From Ophthalmolycus amberensis (Eukaryota; Chordata; Actinopteri; Perciformes; Zoarcidae): a stretch of DNA of 64,000 nucleotides. Below are positions 1 through 13,745 of the stretch, piece by piece; the stretch's first letter is position 1, and each line of letters starts with the position of its first letter. Made by a program: the position numbers and the translations under genes. Location of the stretch: the NCBI GenBank assembly GCA_024529925.1, contig JAFEUB010001120.1, positions 2,751,001 through 2,815,000 of the forward strand, given 5' to 3'. Under the pieces are notes generated by a model. It saw only the letters and a list, made by a program, of their open reading frames with translations. It ran no database searches and was not told where the DNA came from.

Positions 1-3000
1 CCCCACCCTTTCACCGCTGTCAACATAACATGACAGTGTCTCTCTTGTTTTATCTTACTTCTCTCCTTTTTGCTTTTCTCCGTCTTTCACTCTGTTTCTG
101 TCCCCTTCCCTTGCGGCGGTACAGAGGGATGCTTGGTCGCTGAGGGGCTTAGCACTACATGCATTTTTTTTTTTTTTTTTAAACAAAGGGTCCTTTCTGT
201 GCTGCCATGCAGAGCCCCATCTCTGGGCTCCCTCCACAGGCCCAGGCGGGCTCTAGCAGCAGCAGTAGCATTCGGGTCTATCGGGTGGAAATCTCCTCCC
301 GGCTGTTTCTTTGGCACACTGAGTACTCTCTGTTCCCGGACACATGCCTGTGCTGCTGCTCTCCTTGGCTCCCTTTGCATTCCAGGAGCCTCGGGCAGCT
401 GAAAAACTGCAGTAGCAGCATGCTGGCTGGCTGCTTGTCTCACTGGTGTCTGAAGTGGAAAGTTGCATAGTTTTTCCCCCAAGTGGAGGCCTAAACAGAC
501 AAAGTATTTATGCTATAAAAACCTCCAATTTCTTAATGAAATGGGCCCAAACATGGCCTACACAACGGACAAATAGCATTGCTATTTTTAGCAATGTCAT
601 TGAGGCCAGCAACTAACGATTATTTACATTATTGATTATTATTTTGAGTATGGTAACTTCTTCAATTTACTTGTTTATTTGACCAACAGTTAAAAACCTT
701 AGATATTCAGTTAACAGATATAGAACCGAGAAAAGGGCGAATCCAGGAAACAAGGAAGTTGTCTTGTTCTTTTGTATGAGTACGTGTTTGACTTTCTTGC
801 AACATCTGTGTGTGTGGGCTGACAACATGTACGTGTCATTACACGGTCTAAAACAATTTTTTAATCAATTCTGTCGAGTCCGTTTAGATGATTTTGCTTT
901 CTGCTAGCAGTTGTACTCATTTCAGTAGCTGCTTCAAGTTTGATGAGATGTGTATCATATTCTGTCCACTATCCTGTTCCAGTAACACTAATATAACTGT
1001 GAGCAGTCATACTGCAACGATGGCTTGGATGTCAGCCATTTAGAATGGCTTTGCAATGATACTGATGGCTATTTAAACACGCACCGTTTGACTGTACATA
1101 CAGCAATGGCACCCCAGGCTGTACGTTGTGATCAGGTAAACTGATGTTACATGTCCAGATGCAGCTCCTAACAGGAAGTGTTTGTTCACATGGTTTGACT
1201 CAAGTCTTTTTTCCAGGAAACACAAACTAAAAGTTAAAAATAGCAGCACCGTCTTTAATGCGATCCGTCGAGCTCAACATCTTTGGCGGTGTCTGACAGG
1301 AAACCCACACAGTTGAAAGTTACAAAGTTGACATCCATACTTGAAGTCTTTTTGTGCTTTCGCTGTCAAACTGGCTTCTGTGTTATTAATCAATTTAAAT
1401 GCGTGAGCATACAGCCAATAAGCCATCTTGTTCCAGCTAATTGGAAAGCTGTATTTTGTGGGCCACCTTAGCACAGAGTTAATGACTTTGTCCTTTCTCA
1501 GTCGCTCTTATGTACATGCATGCAATTGGGCTAATTCTGCTTAAGTTTTCACTTTACAAGCATACCAGCCGGTCAATACTCCGCCCTCGGCTCTCTCAGG
1601 AGGTCAGCCCCGCATTATAAATGCCATCCCAAGTGGTTATTTACATCCCAACAAGTACCTCTAAACAAAACACGTGCCGTCTTTTCTCCAGGCTGTGACT
1701 TTTGTTTGTCCTCGATATTTATAAGACGTTCATCTGGCACATCGTCATCTGAGTTACCGCAGGGCCTCAGCAGCAGTGCTCTGATCCCAACATGGCCGCA
1801 TGACAAAAGTGTCTATGAACCAAATGGCTGCCGCAGGTCCCAAGCATGTGTTTTTGACTGCCTGCCCTTTGGCTCAATGCAGAACCCAAACTGTCCTGCC
1901 AAATGTGGCTTGCGTCACTCTCGCCCGATGGCGTGGGCCACATGCAGGTATGCCTCTCCACCGCACATCAGAGAGATGGCAGGCAGAAGGAGGCCCTGCT
2001 GTTTGTGTTCATTTCTGCCAATTTCAAGTATCTTGATCATTCAAACGTCCTGCGGGACACGCAAATGTGAAAGCACAGGTAGATACGAAAAAACAAACCA
2101 CGAATGTGCACGTGTGTGTTTACACTTACTTCCCTGATTGCTGTAGTTCCGGGTCATCGGTGGCAGCGGCCACGCAGCAGATCTGCAATCAAATTCACAG
2201 CTCTCTCTGAGTGCAGCCGCGCCATTACTGTAGCCATTAGCTCAGCAGCCTTGAGTAACTGTAATGGGCCCTCTGCCCTCTCTTGAGGATATGCTGCCTG
2301 CCAGCAAGCTAGTTCCACCGCTAACGCAACTACTGCTACTTCATCCCGATCCCGTAGCAACGTAATCAAGACAGTGCACCTGCAGCTCGTTTATGTGATG
2401 ATGGTGTGAGTCTCATTGTGTCCCCCCTCAATCAATCAACCAACAAACGCTTTCAGGAATCTTTTCTTTCAGTGGTATCACACAGAGACGTTTGATTTAA
2501 CATTTACAACAGATACCACCACCTGCTAGATAAGAACTTCGACAAATGGAACAATAACATTTTGACAGTCGGTAACGAGCGGGCAAGGACCAAACAGAAG
2601 CTTATTATTTGGGTGATGTTGACTGAAAAGAATACAGGACATATTTCAGAAAGTAGCATCTGATGAAGTTATCTTCAAATATATTATCCATCACACTCAA
2701 TTGCTTATGACAGCGTGCAGCATATGGCGGCGTTGCATCACAGCCGAGCAGACTGGCGGCATGGCATCTGTTTGTCATTCAACTGTAAAGTGCTGGTCCC
2801 TCTTTATTGAAACGTTTTAAAAACTACATTTGAGGAATTCCTTGGTTATGTACATTTATAAATGCATTAACAAACTTATAATGACCAATACATACACTAA
2901 CAAGTGTTTTTTAAAGATCTTCTGATAGGCAATGCCTGCCCAAACACCAGGGAGTCCTAAAGTTTGACTTATTCAACGATGAAGCTTTGGTAACCACTGT

Positions 3001-3545
3001 TTTATTTTGACTTTCTCGCACACTTTCAGCCTCTCGACCCCCAATGATCCTACTACCTCAGCAAGCAGCAGCAGGGATCTGTTTCCACGTTACATCATCT
3101 ACAGCAGAGCGTAATGGCTGCTTTATTTATTTAGATCTTGTGTCGGATCCAAGGCGCTGGGTTCGAGGGGAGATCAGAGGAAACTCTCCCGCTGTTGCTT
3201 TCAAAAAAAGAACGCTGGAAAACTGCCGTTTGTCTGCCTGTCGGTGGTTTAAGTATTAGAATGCTGCAGAAGTATGAGAATAGGAAATACACATTATTAT
3301 CAGGAACCCAAACGCTACCTGATGACATGCCGAGATGGCCTTTTCTCTGTCTGTCACTCTCTCTCCCTTTAGTCTTTAAATCTCTCGCTCTATTCCCTCC
3401 CGTCTCTCTGTGTTGCGTTTGGTTACATAATCCTCGCTGAATGTTGATAGTAATCCCCCTCCCTTCCTCCCCTCCATCCCTCCCTCTCTATGTGGCCTGG
3501 ACAGGTTAAGCCGGAGAGGACTCTCGCTGGTCGCCAGAGGAAAAG
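1..3545. other. Non-coding sequence upstream of susd6
   Basis: I see no open frame here that resembles a known protein. The short open frames are scattered and have no splice-consistent partners. The last 150 bases before the susd6 start are pyrimidine-rich and then GC-richer, so a 5'UTR or the upstream part of the signal-peptide exon probably lies there. The transcription start cannot be placed from sequence alone. Confidence 0.5.
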
Positions 3546-3686
3546 ATGTGCGATGGGATGGTAGCGTTTCAGATGAGAGCCCTGTCCTCCTCTTCTTCCT
3601 CAGCCTCTTCCTCTCTAGCCCACAGGCTGGCTGCCTCCGCGCTCCTCCTCTTCACCCTGCTCCCCAATGGTCACGCATCAGGTAAG

Positions 3687-3717
<31 letters not shown>

Positions 3718-6700
3718 TCTTTCTCTCTCTCTCTCTCTCCGTCTCCGCTCCCATATGATACATGTTGACTAAACCGCCATCTTCGCCCGCCTCTTGGGAA
3801 TTGATTGAGGTTATTTCCCCCCGTCCCCCCCGTCTTGCAGGTCAGTTAGATTAAATTGGCTTCCTTTACCCTTGGGTCTGTGAGGTTGCTCTGCCTCCGA
3901 GGCGGCAGCAGCTGAGAGCCCAATCTCTCCCCCCCCCCCCCATCCTGTGAATCCATTCACTGCCCTAATGAGTCACAACTGCTCCTTCCACTATTGAGTG
4001 AAACAGAGAGATGATGTTGGCTGCGGTCGCGTTACTGTCATAAGGTTTTAATCAGCGATGACATTTAGTGTCCTCTGAGAGCTTTCGCCATAGCTAGCAC
4101 GTAGTGGTGCAGCGGGTCATAAAACGGTTCGGATCGGATCAGCACAAAAGAAAAGAAGGGAGCGAATATAACTTTTAGCGATCCCTGATCACGTTTATTT
4201 GCTAATTGCTGATCATTGATGATCCATATTGGCTGGATATATTGGCTATTTTTTTTATTTGGTTGACACTTGGAAATTAAAGTAAACATATGTAACACAG
4301 TCTCCACAGGACCGATAGAGCTTGTGCACTTTTTTGTTGTTTCTTTCTTCAGGAATACAATGTTAATGGCATGTACTCGTTGAACCCTTCACTTGTGCCA
4401 GCTTTCCTTTCACTTCAGCTATCCAATGTTCCAGTCTGTTGGGACTGGAACATTGTTAGACCATGTTAAGACTGCCAGTCAGCTGATGTAAAATGACAGG
4501 AGGGTCTCTAGACTGTTTCCACTGTCATGTTTAAATGCCTATAGACCTGCTATCTCATTGAATGCTTGAAGACATCTGCCTAGGACATGTGTTACATATT
4601 TATTTGGTTTTTCTTATTGATACCTGTACTACTTCACGTTGTCATGAACCTAGATTTCAAGCACGTAATGGAAAATTCCAGACGGTGCTTTGAGTGAGCG
4701 TTCAACAATACAAAGGTTGGCTTTGGGTGTTGTCAAAGTGTCAAGTGTATTTGTGACATAATCACTTCCTTATAGAGCAGCATTCAGGCTGACTCACAGT
4801 TCTGGCTCTTAAAACGCTCTTGATATTTGCTCTCCTGTATGAAACAAATATATTTTTATATATTAAAAGAAAGCACGTAATTATTTACAACCTCTTCCAT
4901 TACCGGTTAATTGTGATTGAGTACATAACCTCAGATATCTGATGAGGGAATTTAGAATTCAGTCAGTGTAGTGTGAACCTAAATATTTAATCACACATCA
5001 CAAGCTGCTTGTGTTGAGGAATGGAAGATTTAGAAAAAGATCGCACTACAATGCTTATTGATAAGAATATATGAATACAAACAGCATGAATGGGATGTAT
5101 GAAAACATTAAATGTCAGCCATTTCAATACTAAAAGAGCAAATAAATGTATTTCAGCATTTACAACATGGAAGTATGAAATCAAATCTGTAATTAGAACT
5201 ATTACCACAAAGGTAAGGTACTCATCATGGTATCAGTTCTGTTCACTGGCCTCCCTCCCTGCTCGGCATACATAATTCACAGAGGTGATCCCATGGCGTG
5301 TTCCAGGGATGGCGATTGCTCTGGAAATTTTCATGAATATGAAATTTTATCACTGCTGACAGGGTTATTCCAGACTCATACAAAGAGCAGCGTGCTGTAT
5401 GAATAGAAATGGAGACTTAGAATACATACTCTGCTGCATTTGCATACTAGAGCAAAAGCTCTAAACACCAGAGATGCCACCGAGCGGCATCAAACTCCTA
5501 TTTTTGACTCTTTTCTTTTTAGGTATTTGACCTTTTAAGTGATGGGAAATAAGATGGAGAGACAGGATGATAGACGGCAACGGTTGAGCGACTCTTTGCT
5601 CCCGCTTTTTTGGTTTCTTTAACAAAGAAAGGAACAGCTTTGAACTTCCGCATTGATTGCTTCACTTTCGTGTACCTGTTAAGATGCTCAGTTAGGGAGA
5701 AGTCACAAAGCCTTTTGGAGCAGAGGTATTTATAGAACCAACCGCGGTCCGAGCCGTGTCTTTTTTTTATCTGTTGTTCAGCTGTTCATTGTAAACAAGA
5801 TTGCCAGCGGAGTAGCTGCTTAGCTCATGTAAATGGCTTATATTTGTGCTTGTGATTACTACCGGTATGTATGATTTGTGTTGATGATTGCGTACATTTT
5901 TCCAGAAGTAGCAGCATGCTGAGCAAAACATCCTCTGCTTTCAAGCAGGGTGCCAGTAAACAAACACAGCAACAAAGCGGCACTCTGGGTTTTGTGTATG
6001 CACAAGATAAATGGCATCAGTCTGGAGGATTTTTCAGGGCACAGTGCAAACATTACTTGTCTTTTCTGAGTGTATCTGACATCCCCACTAATGTTGGCCG
6101 CATAGAGCTCAGTTCCTAATATGGTGTCAGTTCCTCACAGTGAGCCTTTTGTGGTTTGTTTCAGGGGAAGCGGACCTAGACAGTGAGTCAGAACTGACGT
6201 AGTAATAAAGATGGGAACTCTGAGCGCCACAGGGTCTATTCACACGGCTCACACGCCGTGTTTTTCTGCTCTAACAGCGTTATATGTCAGGAGGCAAAAA
6301 AAGGACTCGGACCGTCCTTGTGGGTCCACTTAAACGGATAAACGATGCCGTCTAAAAAAACTCCATTGTCTTCTGAAGTGGAGTTAAAGCTGTTACAGGA
6401 AAGTGCCAGCGAGGACCAGAAGACTCACACAAACAGGCCTGCTGTGTGCTCTGTGTGGTGCCGACGTCTTATGTATGTACATGTGTGAGAACGGGAAATG
6501 GCTTTTCCCCCGGCCTGGAAGAAAAAGTGGAGTCATAGGGTAAAGTCAAGAGCAGGGGGAGGACGGCCAGAGACGGCGCAGAGAGCTGCCCTTCTTATTT
6601 CCTCTGGGATTTGTGTTTGTTTTTGACAATCGATTGTTGTCCGTTCTTGGCTCGAGTTGAATACACTTTTTCTGCACCTGGTGAAGGCCCAGTGTACCGG

Positions 6701-7074
6701 TACATACAGATCCCTTTGTTTTGGCAGGTCTTGCATCACGGGTGTCGGACCAACCCAAGGACATGAGGGTGTTTTCTCGAAAGTCAAGCTCAAGGAAAAA
6801 GACTCAACAACTCCCCCCCCCCCCCCCCCCCCTTTTTCTTTTTCTTTTTAATAACAGAGTAGACTCCAGTGGCTAGCATAGCGTCACTCACTGGCCACAG
6901 TGGAAAATATCTGAATGAGCCTTGGCCTACTTCAGGCCAAGGCTTGGAAACCACAGGCCACTCCAATAGATCACCAGTCTGCAATTAGGACTGCTAACTC
7001 TCTGAGAGAGAGTATATTGAGCACCGCACAGCCACTTTCAGACTGTGTTTCTGTTTCTCTTCTCTCTCTCTCTC

Positions 7075-7152
<78 letters not shown>

Positions 7153-10100
7153 AAAGGCTCCGGCCATTCGCCAGGTGAGACCAGAGCCCATTAGCGGCAG
7201 TCTGGTCGAAATCCTCTCTTTCATTCTCTTTCATTACTTGTGTGTTTACCACTTGAGCCATCACTCTCTGCTATCACCCAGCGTCATTTAACGGCTAACC
7301 CACCCAACCGGGCCCGCAAGGGAAACTTTTAAACACCTCACCAGACAAAGAAATACTCCTTCTAATACTTCTAATACTAGTTGTGCGTGCAGTGCGCTGA
7401 CCACCATCTTGTTACTTCTCCTCTGGTGAAAGGTGAAGCATCGTAAAGGTTAATGAATGTCGAAGTAAGAAGCGGTAGCACTGGCAGCACCAGGCACACA
7501 AACAGGTCGAATATGATAACGTACGAGTTGAGCTGTACGGAGCATTCAAAAGCCGCACTCTCACTGGTTATTTGTCATGCTAATGCAGTGACTGTAATGA
7601 TAAAACCCATGCAGCGATTATTAAAAAAACACCATGCTACTTTGCATTGTTTAAAGCTTTGTTTCTGGGGCCTCTCTGCAGAACTCGAGGATTATTTTTG
7701 AAGCTTCATTAAGGCTGGGGGGGGGGGAGGCAGTTTGTAAATTGTTTTTCTGTGAAATGTGTGTGGTTGTCTGAAGCAGCAGGCAGTCATAATGATTTCC
7801 AAAGGGCCTCATCTGAGGGACCAGCCTGCTGAGTAGAGGACATCTCTGACTAATGAGCTGCTAAATATATCCCCCAGCCTCTCCTGTCTTCTGTTGCATT
7901 TGCTTCAGTTCTTTCAGTCTTTTATTCATTCTTTTCTGTTTAGTTTTTGTCTTCACTCTTTCATTCTGTTTTAGACCATCTTTGTATATTCTTTTTCTTT
8001 GAGTCTTGTATTCCCATTGACAAGCCGTCTTCTTAAAATCGTGCCAAAGACATATTCATGTGAATCTCTTTTTTTATTTTCACTCTGTTCTATCTCCCAT
8101 TTTTTTGTTTTTTCTTGTTTTCTTTCATGTGTGTTTTTCAGGCCCACTGAAACAGTGTGGGCTGATTTTTTCTTCTTCTTCGTTACACCGTTATTCAACA
8201 GCAGCATCCTGTTCAAACAAGTTCACCAGATTACACATAAGGCACCGAGCTTCCTACACACATGCCGCACAGCGTTTGAGGCATCTGCGCTGTGTCAGAC
8301 TGTGAGCAACCAGGTCGTGACGCAGGTCCGCCATGAATGCTTTTCTAACCAACTGGTGATATCTTGATGACAATTTGAAGGCTTGAGGTTCATTCATCCA
8401 ACCAGTTTTCTGTGGCTTTTGTCATTTCCCTTTTAATATCACTGTGAAAATGTAAAGCCCTCAGCTGAGAAAAGGCGCAGAAAGACAGCCTTATAGATCA
8501 AGGAGATGGCATTTCTTCGCTAACCTTGGTGACGAATAAAGCTGCTCTTACTGTGGCCTGCTTCACAATAAAAGCTTTCATGCCGCTTCTATGCTTTTAA
8601 TGTGAAGCAGCAGTACATTTTGGGCTTGCAGTAGCACTGTCTTAACACAGAAATTACAACTCCAACCCAGCAGTAATGCTCGGGTCAGACAGCGACTACT
8701 AAAGTAAAGCTCCTTACTGTGCTTTGCTTTTTATCTGCCTGCAAGGCCGTCGTGGTTTTAGCACAACAACTCAGGCGAGGGCAGCAACTGTCGCATCTGG
8801 ACCGACATGTCCCCGGTTAGCGTGCTTCTCTCCTGCTAGGAATGCACGTGGAAGTACAGAGTGGATACGCATACGAACAGGCCTCAACGTGCCACAGCTG
8901 TAACGAGACGTTGGGAAATGTGGCAACACTGTACAGCATCACACGCACAAGCCCTTAATCTGTTGACTCAGCTTTTAGCTTCTAACTTTAGCTTTGTCAG
9001 AAGCTCTCGTCAAAAACGTCCTCTAGTTTGCTTGCTAAATAGCGTCGGTCTCGGGCTGCAAAATAAAGTAAACCACTTGATCTGATTTTGATCTGAGGTC
9101 GAGGGCCCGGGCTGTACTTGTGCTATCCTGCCGCATCCGTGTTTCATGTTGTTATGGGTGGATGTGCCGTACAGCTGTTTCTCTGTAACTGAGTGCGTTT
9201 CAGCAGAAACGGCTTCACCGTCGCTATCTGATTCGGAAGTTTAGCATCGCACGGGTTCCCTCGACAAACACCCGATGAGTTCTTTTCCATTTTGGATTGT
9301 TGCAGAAAATATGCTCTGTGGCAATCACAAGTTTTTGATACTTAACACGTTTTGTTCAAGATAATCGTCACAGATGAACATCGCTTTGATTTTCTTGATT
9401 TTTGATTTCTGAAGTGGGAATGCAATCGGCAGAATTAGAAAGCCAAAGAAACTGTGAGGGATAGTAGTTACTGAATCGTAGGCCGGAGTCTGGCTCCTCA
9501 CTTAAAGCGTGGCATCTCTACACCCTTTTGACACTGTCAGAATCTGTCAGACTACAGGTTACACACATTATACGTCCAAATGGACATTCAGTACTTCCTG
9601 TCTACCTCTGATTAGTTCCTGTTTTGTTCTGTCTAGTCCCAATTCAACGTGAAACCAGTCCATTAGATGGAGTGTTGGGATGTTTAGTGGCCAGTTGGCT
9701 TAGCTCCACTCTAATGCCCTCTGTCCTTATTACATCATCTGTAAACGGCTCTCTGTAGCAAGCAGCAGCCAAATGGCGACGGTCTTTGTAGAGGCTACAC
9801 TGGAGTCCATTTGGATAATTGTGTCAGGGTTTATGAGACGCGTGCATGTCTCACCTATATTTATTTGTACAGATCTGTAGATTTAAGAAGATAAGCTTTG
9901 AATGTATGTTCAATTCAAAAAAATAATAACAAACGGACGTCAAAGACATCTTAGTCTGACCAACAGCCAAAATAAATGGGGAAAGCTTTAGCGTTTGAAA
10001 AGCTGCAATCTGCAAATACTTTGTGTTTTTAATTGATAATTAACTGAAACAATTATCAAAGCTGTATTTCATAAATGGTCTGTTGAAATGCTAATCCTTT

Positions 10101-11658
10101 CAGCTTTCTCTGAAGTATAAACAAAGTGAGATACATCAACACTCCTCAGTAACTTGGAACTGTGCGAGTGTGAAAGGAAGCACAGCATGATAAACAGACA
10201 CTGAACACTGAAATAAACGTGGCAACTTAGAAGTCATCAAGCGTCGAGTCAACAAATACGTCACAAGCTATTTTCAACTGTGCGATGTAATTACAAATAA
10301 TCTAAAGTCGGTGACTCAAGCCCATCTACTGTTCAAAACAATGGCTTCATCTGACACACATAAACACAAGCTGTTAGAGAGAACATGCTTCTACTAAACA
10401 CACAGCCTGTTGGCGTGTAAGAACCCACTGTTGACGACAAACAGCGTTCCACTTCTCCCAGCGGAGCAGTCGGCATGCGTTTAAAGAGGTTATTCACTTG
10501 CTTGCCCTTTGTTCGCCCTCTTGGTGACTTGCTGGAGCAGTTGCTCCATTGAAGTTCACTTGGACTGTATTAGCGTGACGATAACAGTGGCTGCATTGTT
10601 AAATCATGGGAGATGTAATGCAAAGCGTGGGACAACGTCTCAGTTTTCATTTCTTTCCCCCCGCTGCCTCTTTGTCTCTTACGGGGATAAATCACCACAA
10701 TCAAGTTTCCTTAATCCCGTTATAAATCTTCCTGCTCGCTGCAGTATGACTGCTCCATTTAAAGTTCCCTCCCTGTTGTTGTGTTGCCTGTAGGACAGTA
10801 TGTGCTGTGCTTTTGCAGCGAACCTGTACACGGTACAAACGCAAGCGTGCAGGTACAGCTGCGATTTGCCAGAAAAGAATCCCCAGCTGCAGACTAAGCC
10901 TAGTCTCACTGCGTTTAAAAAAAAAATACCCACACTATTACAACACTCGACAGACTTAAAACTGCCCTCCCTTCCCTGGTTCTACCACTATATCAGCGTG
11001 CCAGCCCTGGTAAGCAGGTTTGGGATTATCTCCCCTGGCTTTCACCATCAACCAATGTCCCAGGCTCAGCTCTTATATACATCTGCTGGCTCGTCCAAGC
11101 TGCCGAAATATGATCAGCCCACAGTTGCATTGACAGTTTTTTAGGGTGTGTGCGTGTGTGTGTCTGAACACATGCACGTGCTTGTAGGAGGGGTCCCACA
11201 CACTCTTTTGTTTTCCTCTGAAAGCTGAGAAGAAGGAATGTCTGCCTCCCAGCTGTCCTCAACAGTGAGGGTGATAGAAGAGAGAAGGGGGAGCTCACTG
11301 TTCACCTTCGCTAACATCCACCCATCTGTTACTGGAGGGCAAAGTGTGTGTGTGTGTGCTTGGATGTTAGGGGTTGGAAAGAGGGTCACACAATGGTGAT
11401 AACCCCCCCACCACCACCCCCGGTCCACTTTGGCCTCTCATGCATATTTAACCCTTCAAATGCAAAGTTTTCTGTTGTCCCATTCGGAGGCACGCTGCTT
11501 AAATCTGTCACTGTGCCCCGTCCCTCAATGGGGTGTAAATGCAGCACACGTGGCTTCTCTGAATGCATTGCAGCAGCATGGGAGGAATGGGTGGGGAGAG
11601 TGAGGATGTTTCTGTCTGTTTAGAGACTTCCTTCACCCTGGGTGTATGCAGTGTGTGT

Positions 11659-11708
<50 letters not shown>

Positions 11709-13701
11709 GTTGCGGTGTGTTGCAGCTGCAGGGAGAGGCGAGCGGACAGCTAAGTTCTTTGGAAATTCTCTTTTGGAAGCCTGCAGATGTTTGACTCATG
11801 TTTTCTGGCAAACCTCCGGTTTACTGTGGAAATCACATTGTTGGTCACTGCTCTGTCTAACTCCCACACACACACACACACTGTTTTACAAAGGCTGCTT
11901 GGGACACTTGCAACCTACACTAAGCATAGTTGGTAAAGTGTCCGCCTGTATCTGTGTGTACTCGGGCTATTGCACCTCCCTCGCACTGCCTCACTGTTCT
12001 TCATCCTCCTCCACCTCCTCCCCCCATCCTCCTCAGTTAGGTCCCTCCACCTGCCCCCAGAGGCCCTGGAGATGGAACAACGGCACTTTTTGGGGGAGAA
12101 AAAAAAGGGGGTTTCATGCTTTTGTGGTTTCAGCTTTGTTCTGCATTATTTCTGCCGTACAGTATCAAAGTCCACTTTTTAGAAGCTGTTTTTTTTTCAC
12201 ATTTTCTTTCCCATAACCTTTCCCCTCGCTATACAAAATCTGCTTCAGTTTTCTACTTGAGTCAGTTACCAGCTGTTGTGTAAGAGGACAAAATATATGA
12301 AAGCAGAAATGAGTTGGACCGCTGGAGCGTGTGTGCGTGTGTGTATGTGTTACAGCATGACGACTTCTCGCTCGTCCACTGTAGAATATGACACTGATAG
12401 TATCGCTCACCCAGACATTAAGCGTCCCGTGTCACCCACCCTGGTCGGCGTGCATCGAGTTGCGTCACCTCATTCTGTGTGTAGTGTCTCTCGCTGAAAG
12501 CTCATCTGTGATGTTTGTATGAATGTGTGAAAGAACGAAAGTAAATGCAGGAAGCTTGCTCTTCTACGTATACACGGTGTCAAATGTTGAAGTTTGTAAT
12601 AATTTATAGTTTCACTGTCACTGGAATAGTTGAGGTGAGACTTAAACTGTCAAATGTTGGATCTTCTATCAGACTACACACCAATCTAGTCACTTTATAT
12701 TTTAGGACTCGGGAGACCACGTTAACCCAGATGTGTCATTTGCACCACATTCTGCTTTCCTCTTTGTGTCATTTTACTGTAAATTGGATATCTTTGGGGT
12801 TTTTGGGCTGTTGTCGTCACCTTTGGGTTTTGGAAAATGCACTCGGAATGATTTTTATACATGTTTTCAATAGCTGTGTTCCTCGTGCACTCAGTTGCCT
12901 GTTTATTCGGTGCACCTATCTAAAACTACTGCTATGTCTAATGTCTAATGCGACATTTCTGAAGTAAATCCTGCCTCCATGAAGGCTTAGTTTTTGTAGT
13001 GTTGATTCACCTGAATGATCATGTTGAAGGCTGTAGTTTGTGGTGCTATTGAACTGTATTGCGCTACACCGACAGATGTTTCTATTATTGAATTGTTTAT
13101 TGATGATGGAATGTCGGCAAATTGTTAAATACAATGTCCGATACAAGTTCCAGAGCCCAAATATATTCAGTTTAATACCATAAATCTGAAACTATTCTAT
13201 TAAACCATTCTTTTACCGGTGAATCATTTCTGTTTTTGTTTTTAATTTCCTACTGTACTTCCTTTGTTGCATGCCATTCCCCTCTCTCCTCTCCTCTCCC
13301 CATTTCCTGTCCTCAACTACCCCGTCAGCTGTCCAATAAAGGCAAAAAAAGAATCGCTTTTCAGCAACTACTGTCCACTGATGGCAGCAATGAGTTGTGA
13401 CCCCTCCTCCTGTTCTTTCCAACACCTCCCCTCTGTGGGGTCTGCCGCAAATGTACTGCACTCTAATAACAACAGCTTGGCTAAAAATCCCACGGATTAG
13501 CGGGAGAGACGGGAACGTGGCAAAAAAACAAAAACCCTCGGCCCAAAAACGACAGCGACATCATCAAAAGCAACAGAGGACTCTGCGAGAGGCTTACAAA
13601 GGAACAAAACATATTTACCAGGCCAAAGAGAGCATCATCATCCTCTTGGTGTTTAGCTTTAATCCAACACACAACTCCCTTTTTAGCATACATTCACACA
13701 C

Positions 13702-13745
<44 letters not shown>

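Noticed and set aside
4100..4290. Sequence with GGTTCGGATCGGATCAGCAC and repeated TGATCA motifs, resembling a transposon end
   Set aside because: Suggestive of a dispersed element, but I could find no inverted partner or coding trace.
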